Below are positions 19,425-27,604 of a DNA stretch of 64,000 nt, in pieces. The translations under genes were made by a program, and so were the position numbers. The DNA comes from Lachnospiraceae bacterium (lineage in GTDB: Bacteria > Bacillota > Clostridia > Lachnospirales > Lachnospiraceae). A model generated the notes under the pieces. The model was not told the DNA's origin. It worked only from the letters and a program-made list of their open reading frames with translations, and ran no database searches. The stretch lies in contig JAFWDI010000006.1 in assembly GCA_017513125.1 (NCBI GenBank), forward strand, positions 62,001 through 126,000, given 5' to 3'. Within the stretch, counting starts at the first letter, position 1; each line of letters begins with the position of its first letter.

Positions 19425-20501
19425 ATGGCGAAACGGGCGCTGATCGAGCTCATCGACATCAGTAAAAAATATGAGGACACGCTCGTCCTGGACGAACTGA
19501 ATCTCACCATCGGCGAGAACGAGTTCGTCACGCTTCTGGGTCCTTCCGGCTGCGGAAAGACCACGACTCTGCGTATCCTGGGCGGCTTCACGAGCCCCGA
19601 CACCGGGAAGGTGATCTTCGACGGAAAAGACATCACGAACCTGCCCCCGAACAAACGTCATATCAACACCGTATTTCAGAAGTATTCCCTGTTCCCGCAC
19701 ATGAACGTCGAGGAGAACATCGCGTTCGGCCTGAAGATCAGCGGGAAGAGCCAGGATTATATTAAGGATAAGATCAAGTACGCCCTGAAGCTCGTGAACC
19801 TGGACGGTTACGAAAAGCGGCGCCCGTCGCAGCTTTCCGGCGGACAGCAGCAGCGGATCGCGATCGCCCGCGCGATCGTGAACGAGCCCCGCGTCCTCCT
19901 GCTCGATGAGCCGCTCGGCGCACTGGATCTGAAGCTCCGCCAGAACATGCAGTATGAGCTGATCCGCCTGAAGAACGAACTGGGCATCACGTTCGTGTAT
20001 GTCACGCACGACCAGGAGGAAGCCCTGACCATGTCCGACATCATCGTCGTCATGAACCAGGGATACATCCAGCAGATCGGAACGCCCGAGGACGTCTATA
20101 ACGAGCCCGAGAACGCGTTCGTCGCCGACTTTATCGGTGATAATAACCTCTTCTCCGGCACCATGATCCACGATGAGCTCGTGGAGTTCGCGGGCGCGCG
20201 CTTCGCCTGCGTGGATAAGGACTTCGGCCGCATGCGCCCTGTGGACGTGATCATCCGGCCGGAGGACATCGTCATGGGAGAGCCCGGCGAAGGCCAGATC
20301 GACGGCGTCATCACGGACGTCGTGTTTAAGGGTACGCATTTCGAGATCGACGTGACTTCAAACGGTTTCGTCTGGCTCGTGTACTCGCCAAAACGATACG
20401 CCATGGGGACACAGGTATCCTTACGTGTGACCCCTTTTAACATACAGATCATGAATAAGCCCGAGTCAGACGATGAAAAGGTGGCAGAACCGGATGAGTA
20501 A
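19425..20501 (+). CDS. potA: Spermidine/putrescine ABC transporter ATP-binding protein
   Basis: ATPase of a polyamine-type importer, acting on the cytoplasmic face with PotB and PotC. In the 358-residue protein the Walker A GPSGCGKTTT is at about residue 39, followed by LSGGQQQR and the Walker B LLLDEPLGALD. A C-terminal TOBE-like regulatory domain follows (VIIRPEDIVMGEPGEGQIDG). The start is the ATG at 19425 with GGGAG upstream; the open frame extends earlier without similarity. It overlaps potB by 8 nt. Confidence 0.93.
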   Translation: MAKRALIELIDISKKYEDTLVLDELNLTIGENEFVTLLGPSGCGKTTTLRILGGFTSPDTGKVIFDGKDITNLPPNKRHINTVFQKYSLFPHMNVEENIAFGLKISGKSQDYIKDKIKYALKLVNLDGYEKRRPSQLSGGQQQRIAIARAIVNEPRVLLLDEPLGALDLKLRQNMQYELIRLKNELGITFVYVTHDQEEALTMSDIIVVMNQGYIQQIGTPEDVYNEPENAFVADFIGDNNLFSGTMIHDELVEFAGARFACVDKDFGRMRPVDVIIRPEDIVMGEPGEGQIDGVITDVVFKGTHFEIDVTSNGFVWLVYSPKRYAMGTQVSLRVTPFNIQIMNKPESDDEKVAEPDE

Positions 20502-21366
20502 TTTATTTGCACGCCGGGAACAGTCCCGCAGCGTCGAACGCCACAACTCCCCCCGTCATCCCTGGCTCGCCGGTCCCTACATCTTCTGGGCGGCGGGCTT
20601 TATCGTGCTGCCGCTCGTTCTGGTCTTCTACTACGGACTCAGCGGCCCGGACGGGACCTTCACGCTCGCGAACCTGGCCGCGATCGCGCAGCCGATCTTC
20701 CGGAACGCGCTCGGCCAGTCGCTGCTGATCTCGTTCGGCACGACCGCGATCTGTCTCGTGCTGGCCTATCCGCTCGCCTATATATTAAGTAAGAACCGCT
20801 CCCGTTCGGGCGCGTTCATCATCATCCTCATCGTGCTTCCGATGTGGATCAACTTCCTGCTGCGCATCCTTGCCGTCCAGATGCTCATCGCGAACAACGG
20901 CATCATCAACATGATCCTCGGGCACCTCGGGCTCGCGCAGATGCGCCTGATCAACACGCGTGCCGCGATCTTCCTCGGCACCGCCTACGACTATTTCCCG
21001 TTCATGGTCCTGCCGATCTATAACGCGATGTGCAAGATCGACCACGACATCATCGAGGCCGCGCACGACCTGGGCGCGAACGCCCTGACGACCTTCCGCC
21101 GGATCATCGTCCCGCTCTCGCTGCCGGGCGTGATCAGCGGCATCATCATGGTGTTCATCCCCTCGATCTCCGAGTTCGCGATCGCCGATATCCTGGGCGG
21201 CTCGCGTATCCTGCTGTTCGGCAATGTCATCGAGCAGGAATTTAATATGAGCAATGACTGGCACACCGGTTCGGGCCTCTCTCTGATCCTGATGGTCTTC
21301 ATCATCATCAGCATGATCGTCATGCACCGGGTCGATAAAGACGGGGAGGGGCAGATCATATGGTAG
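20494..21366 (+). CDS. potB: Polyamine-type ABC transporter permease PotB
   Basis: A 290-residue inner-membrane permease with about six helices. The cytoplasmic EAA loop (EAAHDLGANALTTFRRIIVPL) contacts PotA. The ATG at 20494, within ATGAGTAA at the end of potA, is preferred to an ATG seven codons earlier because AAAGGTGG stands ahead of it. It ends 7 nt inside potC, so potA-B-C are translationally linked. Confidence 0.9.
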   Translation: MSNLFARREQSRSVERHNSPRHPWLAGPYIFWAAGFIVLPLVLVFYYGLSGPDGTFTLANLAAIAQPIFRNALGQSLLISFGTTAICLVLAYPLAYILSKNRSRSGAFIIILIVLPMWINFLLRILAVQMLIANNGIINMILGHLGLAQMRLINTRAAIFLGTAYDYFPFMVLPIYNAMCKIDHDIIEAAHDLGANALTTFRRIIVPLSLPGVISGIIMVFIPSISEFAIADILGGSRILLFGNVIEQEFNMSNDWHTGSGLSLILMVFIIISMIVMHRVDKDGEGQIIW

Positions 21367-22145
21367 AGAAGCGCTCCGTCATCGAAAAAGTCTATATCGG
21401 CGTGATCTTCGTCCTGCTCTACGTTCCGCTCGGCGTGCTCGCGGTCTGGTCGTTTAATAACTCGATCTCCCGCTCGGTCTGGGGCGGCTTCACGCTGCAC
21501 TGGTACGCCGATCTGTTCCGGAACGCCGAGATCATGAGCGCGCTCGCGACCACCGCGAAGCTCACGGTCAGCGCGGCACTGATCGCCACGCTTCTGGGCA
21601 CCCTGGCCTGCATCGGCATGGCGGCCATGGGAAAGAAGCTTCAGCTCGTGCTCACGACGACCACGAACATCCCGATGCTGAACGCGGATATCGTGACCGG
21701 CATTGCCCTGATGCTGCTGTTCATGCGCTTCATGCGGCTGGGCTTTTCGTCCATGCTGATCGCCCACGTGACGCTCGCGGTCCCCTACGTGATCCTGAAC
21801 GTCATGCCGAAACTGAAGACGACGAACCACGCGGTCTACGAGGCCGCGCTCGACCTGGGCGCGACCCCGTTCTACGCGTTCATCCATATCACCCTGCCGG
21901 AGATCTTCCCCGGGATCCTCTCGGGCTTCCTGATGGCGTTCACGCTGTCGCTCGACGACTTCGTGATCACCTACTTCACGAAAGGCCCCGGAATCAACAC
22001 GATCTCGACGATGATCTACCAGCAGATGCGCCGTGGAATAAATCCGCAGATGTACGCGCTCTCGACATTGCTCTTTGTGATCATTCTGATCATACTGCTG
22101 GCAGTCAACCGCGTCTCTGCGAGACAGGACGATCCGCGCCGTTAA
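21360..22145 (+). CDS. potC: Polyamine-type ABC transporter permease PotC
   Basis: A 261-residue second permease, with about six hydrophobic helices and the EAA loop YEAALDLGATPFYAFIHITL, followed by FTLSLDDFVITYF, a segment characteristic of PotC. It pairs with PotB to form the channel. A 225-nt gap separates it from potD. Confidence 0.92.
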   Translation: MVEKRSVIEKVYIGVIFVLLYVPLGVLAVWSFNNSISRSVWGGFTLHWYADLFRNAEIMSALATTAKLTVSAALIATLLGTLACIGMAAMGKKLQLVLTTTTNIPMLNADIVTGIALMLLFMRFMRLGFSSMLIAHVTLAVPYVILNVMPKLKTTNHAVYEAALDLGATPFYAFIHITLPEIFPGILSGFLMAFTLSLDDFVITYFTKGPGINTISTMIYQQMRRGINPQMYALSTLLFVIILIILLAVNRVSARQDDPRR

Positions 22146-22370
22146 GGCGCACCCGCGCACTGCCGTGCGCTCCTGTGCCGGCCGGTGCGATACACCGAAA
22201 ACCGAATACAGACGATATTATATGCCGGACGCGCGAAGCTCACTGACGCGCGCCGCGGGCGAAAGGAGGATTGGGATCAAACCGTGAGGTTACCTTGGGA
22301 TAAATAACATGTGTTATGCACGGCACGAGGGTTACTGTCTGCAAACGTATTTCAGGAGGAATTACATATC
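22146..22370 (+). other. potC-potD intergenic region
   Basis: GC-rich. It has an AAAGGAGG at 22262-22269 followed by a GTG that opens only an eight-codon frame, too little to support a leader peptide. TATTAT near 22215 has no -35 partner. No terminator is evident, so potD is probably cotranscribed. Confidence 0.3.
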
Positions 22371-23450
22371 ATGAAAAGAAAAAGTCTGCTTATCTTCGCG
22401 CTCTGCGCGAGTCTGATCTTCGGCCTGGCGGCCTGCGGCGGTTCCGGCGGTTCCGGCGGAGGTTCCCGCGGTGAGAACGGCTCGATCACGGTCTTCAACT
22501 ACGGCGACTATATCGACCGCGACCTGATCTCGCAGTTCGAGAACCAGTACGGCATCACCGTGAACTACGAAGAATACGTGGCCCCCGAGGACATGTACAC
22601 GAAATACACGAGCGGCGCGATCGATTACGACGTCATCATCACGAGCGACTACATGGTCGAGAAGCTGATGAGCGAGGACCAGCTGCTCCCGATCGACACT
22701 TCCGGCATGGAGTATATCGACAACATCGGCGACCGGTACTGGGAATTCTGCCGTGCGTTCGATCCGGAGAACTCCTACGCGGTCCCCTATCTCTGGGGCA
22801 CTGTCGGGATCATCTATAACACCTCGATGGTCGACGAGGACGTGAACAGCTGGAGCATCCTCTGGGATGAGGATTACGCGAACTCCATCATCATGGAAAA
22901 CAGCGTGCGCGACGCGTTCATTGCCCCGCTGCGGCTGCAGGGAGACTCGATCAACACCACCGACGAGGCGGAGCTCCGCGCCGCCTGCGACCGGCTCGTG
23001 GAGCAGTACCCGCTGGTCTACGCGTATCAGGTCGACGAAACGCGCGATTCGATGATCTCCGGCGAGGCTGCGCTCGGCATGATCTACTCGGGCGACGCGA
23101 CCGTGGCGATCGAGGGGAACCCCGACCTCGCCTACACGATCCCCCGCGAAGGCTCGAACGTATGGATCGACTGCGCGGTGATCCCCGCTTCCGCGACGAA
23201 CGTCGAAGGCGCGCAGCAGTTCATCGATTTCCTGTGCAGCTATGACGCGGCGATGGCAAACTTCGAATATATCTATTACGGCACTCCGAACGAGGCGATC
23301 CTGGACGATCTGGACGAGGAAGTCCTGGCCGACACCACGATCTTCCCGACGGATGAAATGCTGGAGAACTGCGAAGTCTTCCGCTACCTCGGCAGCGAAG
23401 CCGACGCACTCTACACCGACCTTTGGCAGATCGTAAAGACATCGAACTGA
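22371..23450 (+). CDS. potD: Spermidine/putrescine-binding lipoprotein
   Basis: Extracellular substrate-binding protein of 359 residues. A lipoprotein signal peptide (MKRKSLLIFALCASLIFGLA) ends in the lipobox LAAC with the lipidated Cys at 22, then a Gly/Ser linker. The mature part starts with SITVFNYGDYIDRDLI, typical of PotD/PotF, and contains PYLWGTVGIIYN and SGDATVAIEG. The ATG at 22371 follows CAGGAGGA. Ligand choice among polyamines, or another organic cation, cannot be fixed by eye. Confidence 0.92.
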   Translation: MKRKSLLIFALCASLIFGLAACGGSGGSGGGSRGENGSITVFNYGDYIDRDLISQFENQYGITVNYEEYVAPEDMYTKYTSGAIDYDVIITSDYMVEKLMSEDQLLPIDTSGMEYIDNIGDRYWEFCRAFDPENSYAVPYLWGTVGIIYNTSMVDEDVNSWSILWDEDYANSIIMENSVRDAFIAPLRLQGDSINTTDEAELRAACDRLVEQYPLVYAYQVDETRDSMISGEAALGMIYSGDATVAIEGNPDLAYTIPREGSNVWIDCAVIPASATNVEGAQQFIDFLCSYDAAMANFEYIYYGTPNEAILDDLDEEVLADTTIFPTDEMLENCEVFRYLGSEADALYTDLWQIVKTSN

Positions 23451-23507
23451 AGCCCTGAAAGATCCTTATATGAAGGCCTCGGAACGGGAGGCCGGAAAGG
23501 AGACGTC

Positions 23508-23885
23508 ATGCTGGTAAAGAAAGTAGTCATTACGGACCGCGCCCCCGAGGCGATCGGCCCCTATTCGCAGGCCTTCCGGGCCGGCGACATCCTCTTCGTA
23601 TCGGGCCAGATCCCGATCGATCCCGCAAACGGCATGATCCCGGACGGCATCGCCGCACAGACGGAGCAGGCCTGCCGGAACGTATCCGAGGTCGTGAAGA
23701 CTGCCGGGATGACTATGGACGACGTCGTGAAGACGACCTGCTTCCTCGCGGACATGTCGGATTTTGCGGCGTTCAATGAAGTCTACGAGAAGTATTTCAC
23801 TTCCCGTCCGGCACGGAGCTGCGTCGCGGTGAAGACGATCCCGAGGGGCTGCCTCTGCGAGATCGAGGCGATCGCGACCAAATAA
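23508..23885 (+). CDS. ridA: RidA family enamine/imine deaminase
   Basis: A 125-residue trimeric YjgF/UK114 protein that hydrolyses reactive 2-aminoacrylate-type imines from PLP enzymes. Hallmarks are EAIGPYSQAFRAGDILFVSGQ, TCFLADMSDFAAFNEVY and the catalytic Arg in RPARSCVAV. It lies 57 nt after potD; a GGCCTC/GAGGCC hairpin without a T-run lies between, so partial cotranscription is possible. A link to polyamine catabolism is only an inference from position. Confidence 0.93.
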   Translation: MLVKKVVITDRAPEAIGPYSQAFRAGDILFVSGQIPIDPANGMIPDGIAAQTEQACRNVSEVVKTAGMTMDDVVKTTCFLADMSDFAAFNEVYEKYFTSRPARSCVAVKTIPRGCLCEIEAIATK

Positions 23886-23925
23886 GGTTTTCGCGGTGAA
23901 ATAAGGCTTTTGAGGCGATTTTCTG

Positions 23926-23954
23926 TTGACCGCGGCCGCTCAGGTCATTATTAT
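23926..23954 (+). promoter_or_regulatory. Promoter of the FNT-family gene
   Basis: TTGACC, 17-bp spacer, TATTAT (5/6 matches at each box), about 45 nt before the ATG at 24000. Confidence 0.78.
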
Positions 23955-23999
23955 AAGGACATTGTAATTATTTTTCTTTAAGGAAGGGATTATCTGATC

Positions 24000-24698
24000 A
24001 TGGCTAATTCAACGCCCGCGGCGCCCTCTGCCGCCAAGACCCGTTTCTCGATGTTTCTGTTCGCCATCCTGGCCGGCTTCTGCATCGGCCTCGGCGGAAC
24101 GGTCTTTCTGCGCATCAAGGACGCCTTCCCCGGCGGAAACGTCGTCGGAGCGTTCCTGTTCGGCATCGGCCTGTTCGTTATCTGCACGCGCGGCTATAAC
24201 CTGTTCACGGGTAAGGCCTGCTACCTGTTCGATAACCCGCCGTCGTACATCCTGGACCTGATCATCATCTGGATCGGAAACCTTCTCGGCACCGGTCTTC
24301 TGGCAGGTCTGGAGCACCTGACCGGCATCTGCGGCGAGACCGGCATCAACGCCTCCGCCGAGGCGCTCGTCACGGGCAAGATGAACGCGAGCCTGCTCTC
24401 ACTGTTCGTTCTGGGCATCATCTGTAACGTCTTCATCTTCATCGCGGTGAACGGCTTCGCGAAGCTCGACCATCCGCTGCTGAAGTGCTTCTCGCTCTTC
24501 CTGGGCGTCATGATCTTCATCCTCTGCGGAACCGAGCACAGCGTCGCCGACATGTACTACTGGTGGGTGTCCGGCATCTTCACTTCGAACTTCGGACCGT
24601 CGCTCGGCAGGATCCTGATCATCACGCTGGGCAATGTCGTGGGCGGCGTCTTCTTCCCTCTGATGGAGAAGGCGGTCACGAAGCTGAAGCAGGCCTGA
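24000..24698 (+). CDS. Formate/nitrite transporter (FNT) family channel
   Basis: A 232-residue protein with about six membrane segments. Family marks are the TRGYNLFTGKACYL segment (compare the usual ELFTGN loop), FILCGTEHSVADMYYWW with the central conserved His, and ITLGNVVGGVFF. FNT proteins pass formate, nitrite, hydrosulfide or lactate. Formate would suit a C1 methyl-metabolising anaerobe, but the specificity is inferred only from the adjacent corrinoid cassette. Confidence 0.85.
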   Translation: MANSTPAAPSAAKTRFSMFLFAILAGFCIGLGGTVFLRIKDAFPGGNVVGAFLFGIGLFVICTRGYNLFTGKACYLFDNPPSYILDLIIIWIGNLLGTGLLAGLEHLTGICGETGINASAEALVTGKMNASLLSLFVLGIICNVFIFIAVNGFAKLDHPLLKCFSLFLGVMIFILCGTEHSVADMYYWWVSGIFTSNFGPSLGRILIITLGNVVGGVFFPLMEKAVTKLKQA

Positions 24699-24749
24699 TC
24701 CCGCTGATGCTCCCGGACGTTCCGGGCATGCACATGACCGAAACACAAA

Positions 24750-24786
24750 AAGCGCTCCGGCCGAGGCCGGGGCGCTTATTTTTTAT
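24750..24786 (+). terminator. Terminator after the FNT gene
   Basis: AAGCGCTCCGGCC and GCCGGGGCGCTT form a stem with a GAG loop, followed by ATTTTTTATT. Confidence 0.92.
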
Positions 24787-25025
24787 TAAAATCGTTGCCG
24801 CGGGCTATAAACCTATCATTTTGATGTGTTATTTTGTTCGTTTCATTGTAATTATTTATGAGGATTTTTATTTTTTTTAGTCGAATGCTCTGTATTCACT
24901 AATTATTTTTGTGTTAAAATATGGACGAAGCGGAAGCGGTTTTCTTATTACTTCCGTTTTCTCTGTTGCTTGGAATTTGTTTGAATTCATTCACACATTA
25001 TATAAAGGAAAGGAACTAAGCGATT
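24787..25025 (+). promoter_or_regulatory. AT-rich upstream region of the methyltransferase gene
   Basis: Strikingly AT-rich compared with its surroundings. The best -10 is TAAAAT at 24915-24920, with no convincing -35 at 16-18 bp. The ribosome binding site AAAGGAAAGGA lies just before the ATG at 25026. No ORF or terminator was seen. Confidence 0.4.
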
Positions 25026-26795
25026 ATGATGACTCAGAGAGAACGTTTCCTCGCGCTGCTGCATAACGAGCCCGTCGACGGTTTCGTAAATATGTACGGC
25101 TGCCTCGGCGGACTGGCCGGCTTCCTGCTCGGCACCCCGCTCTCCCGTATCGAGCCCCGTATCCCCGGACAGACCGTCGTGAACGGCTGGGGCGTGACCT
25201 ACGAGTGGCCGGCCGGCGAGCCCGGTGCGGTTCCGAACACCGACCCCGAGCACGTGGTCATTAAGGACATTGAAAACTGGAAGAAGTACGTGAAGACCCC
25301 GGATCTGCACACCGAGGACTCCGAGTGGGATAACGCCCGCGAGCAGGCCAGAGCCATCCGCGCCGCCGGCGAGCACTTCGTCGCTCCGTTCTTCGTTCCC
25401 GGAAACTTCGAGATGACTCACTGCCTGATGCCGTTCGAAGACTGCCTGGCGAACCTGCTGGCATATCCGGACGAGATGCATGAGCTGCTCGACGTGATCA
25501 CGAACTGGCGTATCGATCAGCTCGAGGAGTATTTCAAGCACGTCCCGGAGATCGACATGGTCTTCGCGCACGACGACTGGGGCAGCAAGATCTCCACGTT
25601 CATGGCGCCCGAAGTCTTCCACGAGTTCTACACCCCTCGTTATAAGAAGATCTACCAGGTCGCGAAGGATCACGGCGCGATCGTCGTACATCACTCCGAC
25701 TCCTACTGCACGACCCTGATCGACGACATGTTCGAGATGAACATCGACTGCTGGGAGGGCGTCCTTCCTTCGAACGACATCCACATGCTTCAGAAGAAGC
25801 TGAACGACGAGAACCGCGAGTTCATCCTCTGGGGCGGCCTGGATTCCGGCGTGTTCGACCGCGACGACTCCACCGAGGAAGAGATCCGCACGCACGTTCA
25901 GGAGACCATCGCGAAGTACTTCGATGGCGGCCACTGGATCCCTTCGATCAATGACGGTCTGCCGATCATCATCCATCAGCAGAACTACGCGATCATCGAG
26001 GACGAGATCCGCAACCAGGAGAAGATCTACTTCCCTGACGGAAAGACCTTCACGAACCCCGTGAATAAGAGCTACGTCGCTCCGTCCGCCGCTGCCGAAG
26101 CTGCTGTCGAAGTGAAGACCGAGGCCGCTGCCGCGCCTGCCGACGAGAGCGATAATACTCTGGCCGAGATCGCCGACGCGATGACCCGCGGCAAGTCGAA
26201 GATCGTGAAGAAGCTCGTTCCGGAAGCCCTCGAGAAGGGCGTGGATCCTCAGAAGATCCTGGACACCCTGCTTTCGACGATGGGCGTCATCGGCGAGAAG
26301 TTTAAGAATAACGAAGTCTTCGTCCCCGAAGTCCTGGTCTCCGCCCGCGCGATGAACGCCGGTACCGCGATCCTGAAGCCTTACCTGGCTGGCGAGGGCT
26401 CCGAGAATAAGGGCGTGGCCATCATCGGCACTGTCCAGGGCGACCTGCACGACATCGGAAAGAACCTCGTCCGCATGATGGTCGAGGGCAAGGGCATCGA
26501 AGTCGTCGACGCCGGCGTCGACGTCTCGCCCGAGCAGTTCATCGACCTGATCAAGGAGCATAACGCGAAGCTCGTCCTGCTGTCGGCCCTGCTGACCACG
26601 ACGATGCCCGCGATCCCGAAGACCATCGAGGCCATCGTTGAGGCCGGCCTGCGCGACCAGGTGAAGATCATGGTCGGCGGCGCTCCGATCACGCCCGAGT
26701 TCGCCGCGGAGATCGGTGCGGACGCTTACACGCCCGATGCCTCTTCCGCCGCGAACAGCGCTGCGGAGCTGATGAAGTTCTGGGAGTCGATCTGA
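25026..26795 (+). CDS. Fused UroD-family methyltransferase and corrinoid-binding protein
   Basis: A 589-residue two-part protein. Residues about 1-345 form a UroD/MtaA-type barrel; 346-378 is an Ala/Glu-rich linker. About 379-460 is the helical cap of cobalamin-binding proteins (LAEIADAMTRGKSKIVKKLV), and about 465-589 is the B12 Rossmann domain with the DxHxxG motif (DLHDIG, 473-478) whose His475 ligates cobalt. The same domain order is known from CmuA (chloromethane methyltransferase). The usual zinc HxC of MtaA is replaced by HHSDSYC at 222-228, so the substrate chemistry may differ. The gene stands alone, with a promoter region upstream and a terminator at 26832. Confidence 0.88.
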   Translation: MMTQRERFLALLHNEPVDGFVNMYGCLGGLAGFLLGTPLSRIEPRIPGQTVVNGWGVTYEWPAGEPGAVPNTDPEHVVIKDIENWKKYVKTPDLHTEDSEWDNAREQARAIRAAGEHFVAPFFVPGNFEMTHCLMPFEDCLANLLAYPDEMHELLDVITNWRIDQLEEYFKHVPEIDMVFAHDDWGSKISTFMAPEVFHEFYTPRYKKIYQVAKDHGAIVVHHSDSYCTTLIDDMFEMNIDCWEGVLPSNDIHMLQKKLNDENREFILWGGLDSGVFDRDDSTEEEIRTHVQETIAKYFDGGHWIPSINDGLPIIIHQQNYAIIEDEIRNQEKIYFPDGKTFTNPVNKSYVAPSAAAEAAVEVKTEAAAAPADESDNTLAEIADAMTRGKSKIVKKLVPEALEKGVDPQKILDTLLSTMGVIGEKFKNNEVFVPEVLVSARAMNAGTAILKPYLAGEGSENKGVAIIGTVQGDLHDIGKNLVRMMVEGKGIEVVDAGVDVSPEQFIDLIKEHNAKLVLLSALLTTTMPAIPKTIEAIVEAGLRDQVKIMVGGAPITPEFAAEIGADAYTPDASSAANSAAELMKFWESI

Positions 26796-26831
26796 TCTGA
26801 ATCATCATTCCCGATAACGGGTTTTATACCG

Positions 26832-26861
26832 AAGCCCCGCGGAGAGATCCGCGGGGCTTTT
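26832..26861 (+). terminator. Terminator after the fused methyltransferase
   Basis: AGCCCCGCGGA / TCCGCGGGGCT stem with GAGA loop, followed by a short TTTTC. The T-run is short, so readthrough into the next two genes is possible. Confidence 0.82.
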
Positions 26862-26876
26862 CATCTGCTGACAAAT

Positions 26877-26905
26877 CTGACAATTCCATATCTCACATTT
26901 GCAAT
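26877..26905 (+). promoter_or_regulatory. Promoter candidate for the DUF2284-RACo pair
   Basis: CTGACA, 17-bp spacer, TGCAAT, about 115 nt before the gene at 27020. Moderate matches (5/6 and 4/6). Confidence 0.4.
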
Positions 26906-27019
26906 CATCTTCTATTTCCGAACCCGTCTTTTTTTGCTATCTTTAGAAAAGGAAGCTGATACGGTTCTGCCTGCGGCAGTGACAGACAGAAGCAAAGGCC
27001 GGATGGCCGGAGGAGATCT

Positions 27020-27556
27020 ATGACTATTCAGGAAATCGTCGACATTGCCCTGGAGTGCGGATTTGATCACGCCGCCCCCATGGACGTCAGCAAAGTGGCG
27101 TTCCGCCCCGAAGTCCGCGACATGTGCGCCGCTGACAAATGCCATATGTATAACCGGAGCTGGGCCTGCCCGCCCGCGATCGGCCCGCTCGAGGAGATCC
27201 GTGAGAAGGCGAGCCGGTATACCCGCGGCATCCTCGTGCAGTGCACCTGCGAGATGGAGGACAGCTTCGACATGGAGGCCATCGAGGAGAACGGCATCCG
27301 CCAGAAGGAAGCCTTCGTGAAGCTGACCGACCGTCTGCGCCCGGAGTTTCCGGACATGCTGCCCATGGGCACCGGCGGCTGCACGATGTGCGAGAGCTGC
27401 ACCTATCCCGACGCGCCCTGCCGCTTCCCGGAGCGCCGCATGCCCAGCATGGAGGCCTACGGGCTGGTAGTCAGCGATGAGTGTAAGAAGAACGGCCTGC
27501 CGTATTACTATGGGCCGAACACGATGACATTTACCGCCTGCGTGATGATCGACTGA
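27020..27556 (+). CDS. DUF2284-type Cys-rich metal-binding protein
   Basis: A 178-residue protein rich in cysteines arranged as in DUF2284 predicted metal-binding proteins: CAADKCHMYNRSWACPPA near residues 36-53 and GGCTMCESCTYPDAPCRFPE around 116-137. The pattern suggests an iron-sulfur or other metal centre. The biochemical role is not established. It lies 48 nt before the RACo-like gene, and such genes commonly accompany corrinoid methyltransferases, so a part in corrinoid methyl metabolism is plausible. Confidence 0.75.
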   Translation: MTIQEIVDIALECGFDHAAPMDVSKVAFRPEVRDMCAADKCHMYNRSWACPPAIGPLEEIREKASRYTRGILVQCTCEMEDSFDMEAIEENGIRQKEAFVKLTDRLRPEFPDMLPMGTGGCTMCESCTYPDAPCRFPERRMPSMEAYGLVVSDECKKNGLPYYYGPNTMTFTACVMID

Positions 27557-27604
27557 CCGTCATCCGCAGCCGATATTTTCTCCCATCCCAGAAAGGAAGC
27601 CTCT

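Noticed and set aside
22262..22310. Possible leader peptide (AAAGGAGG then a short GTG frame) before potD
   Set aside because: Only eight codons, with poor SD-start spacing and no attenuator hairpin to go with it.
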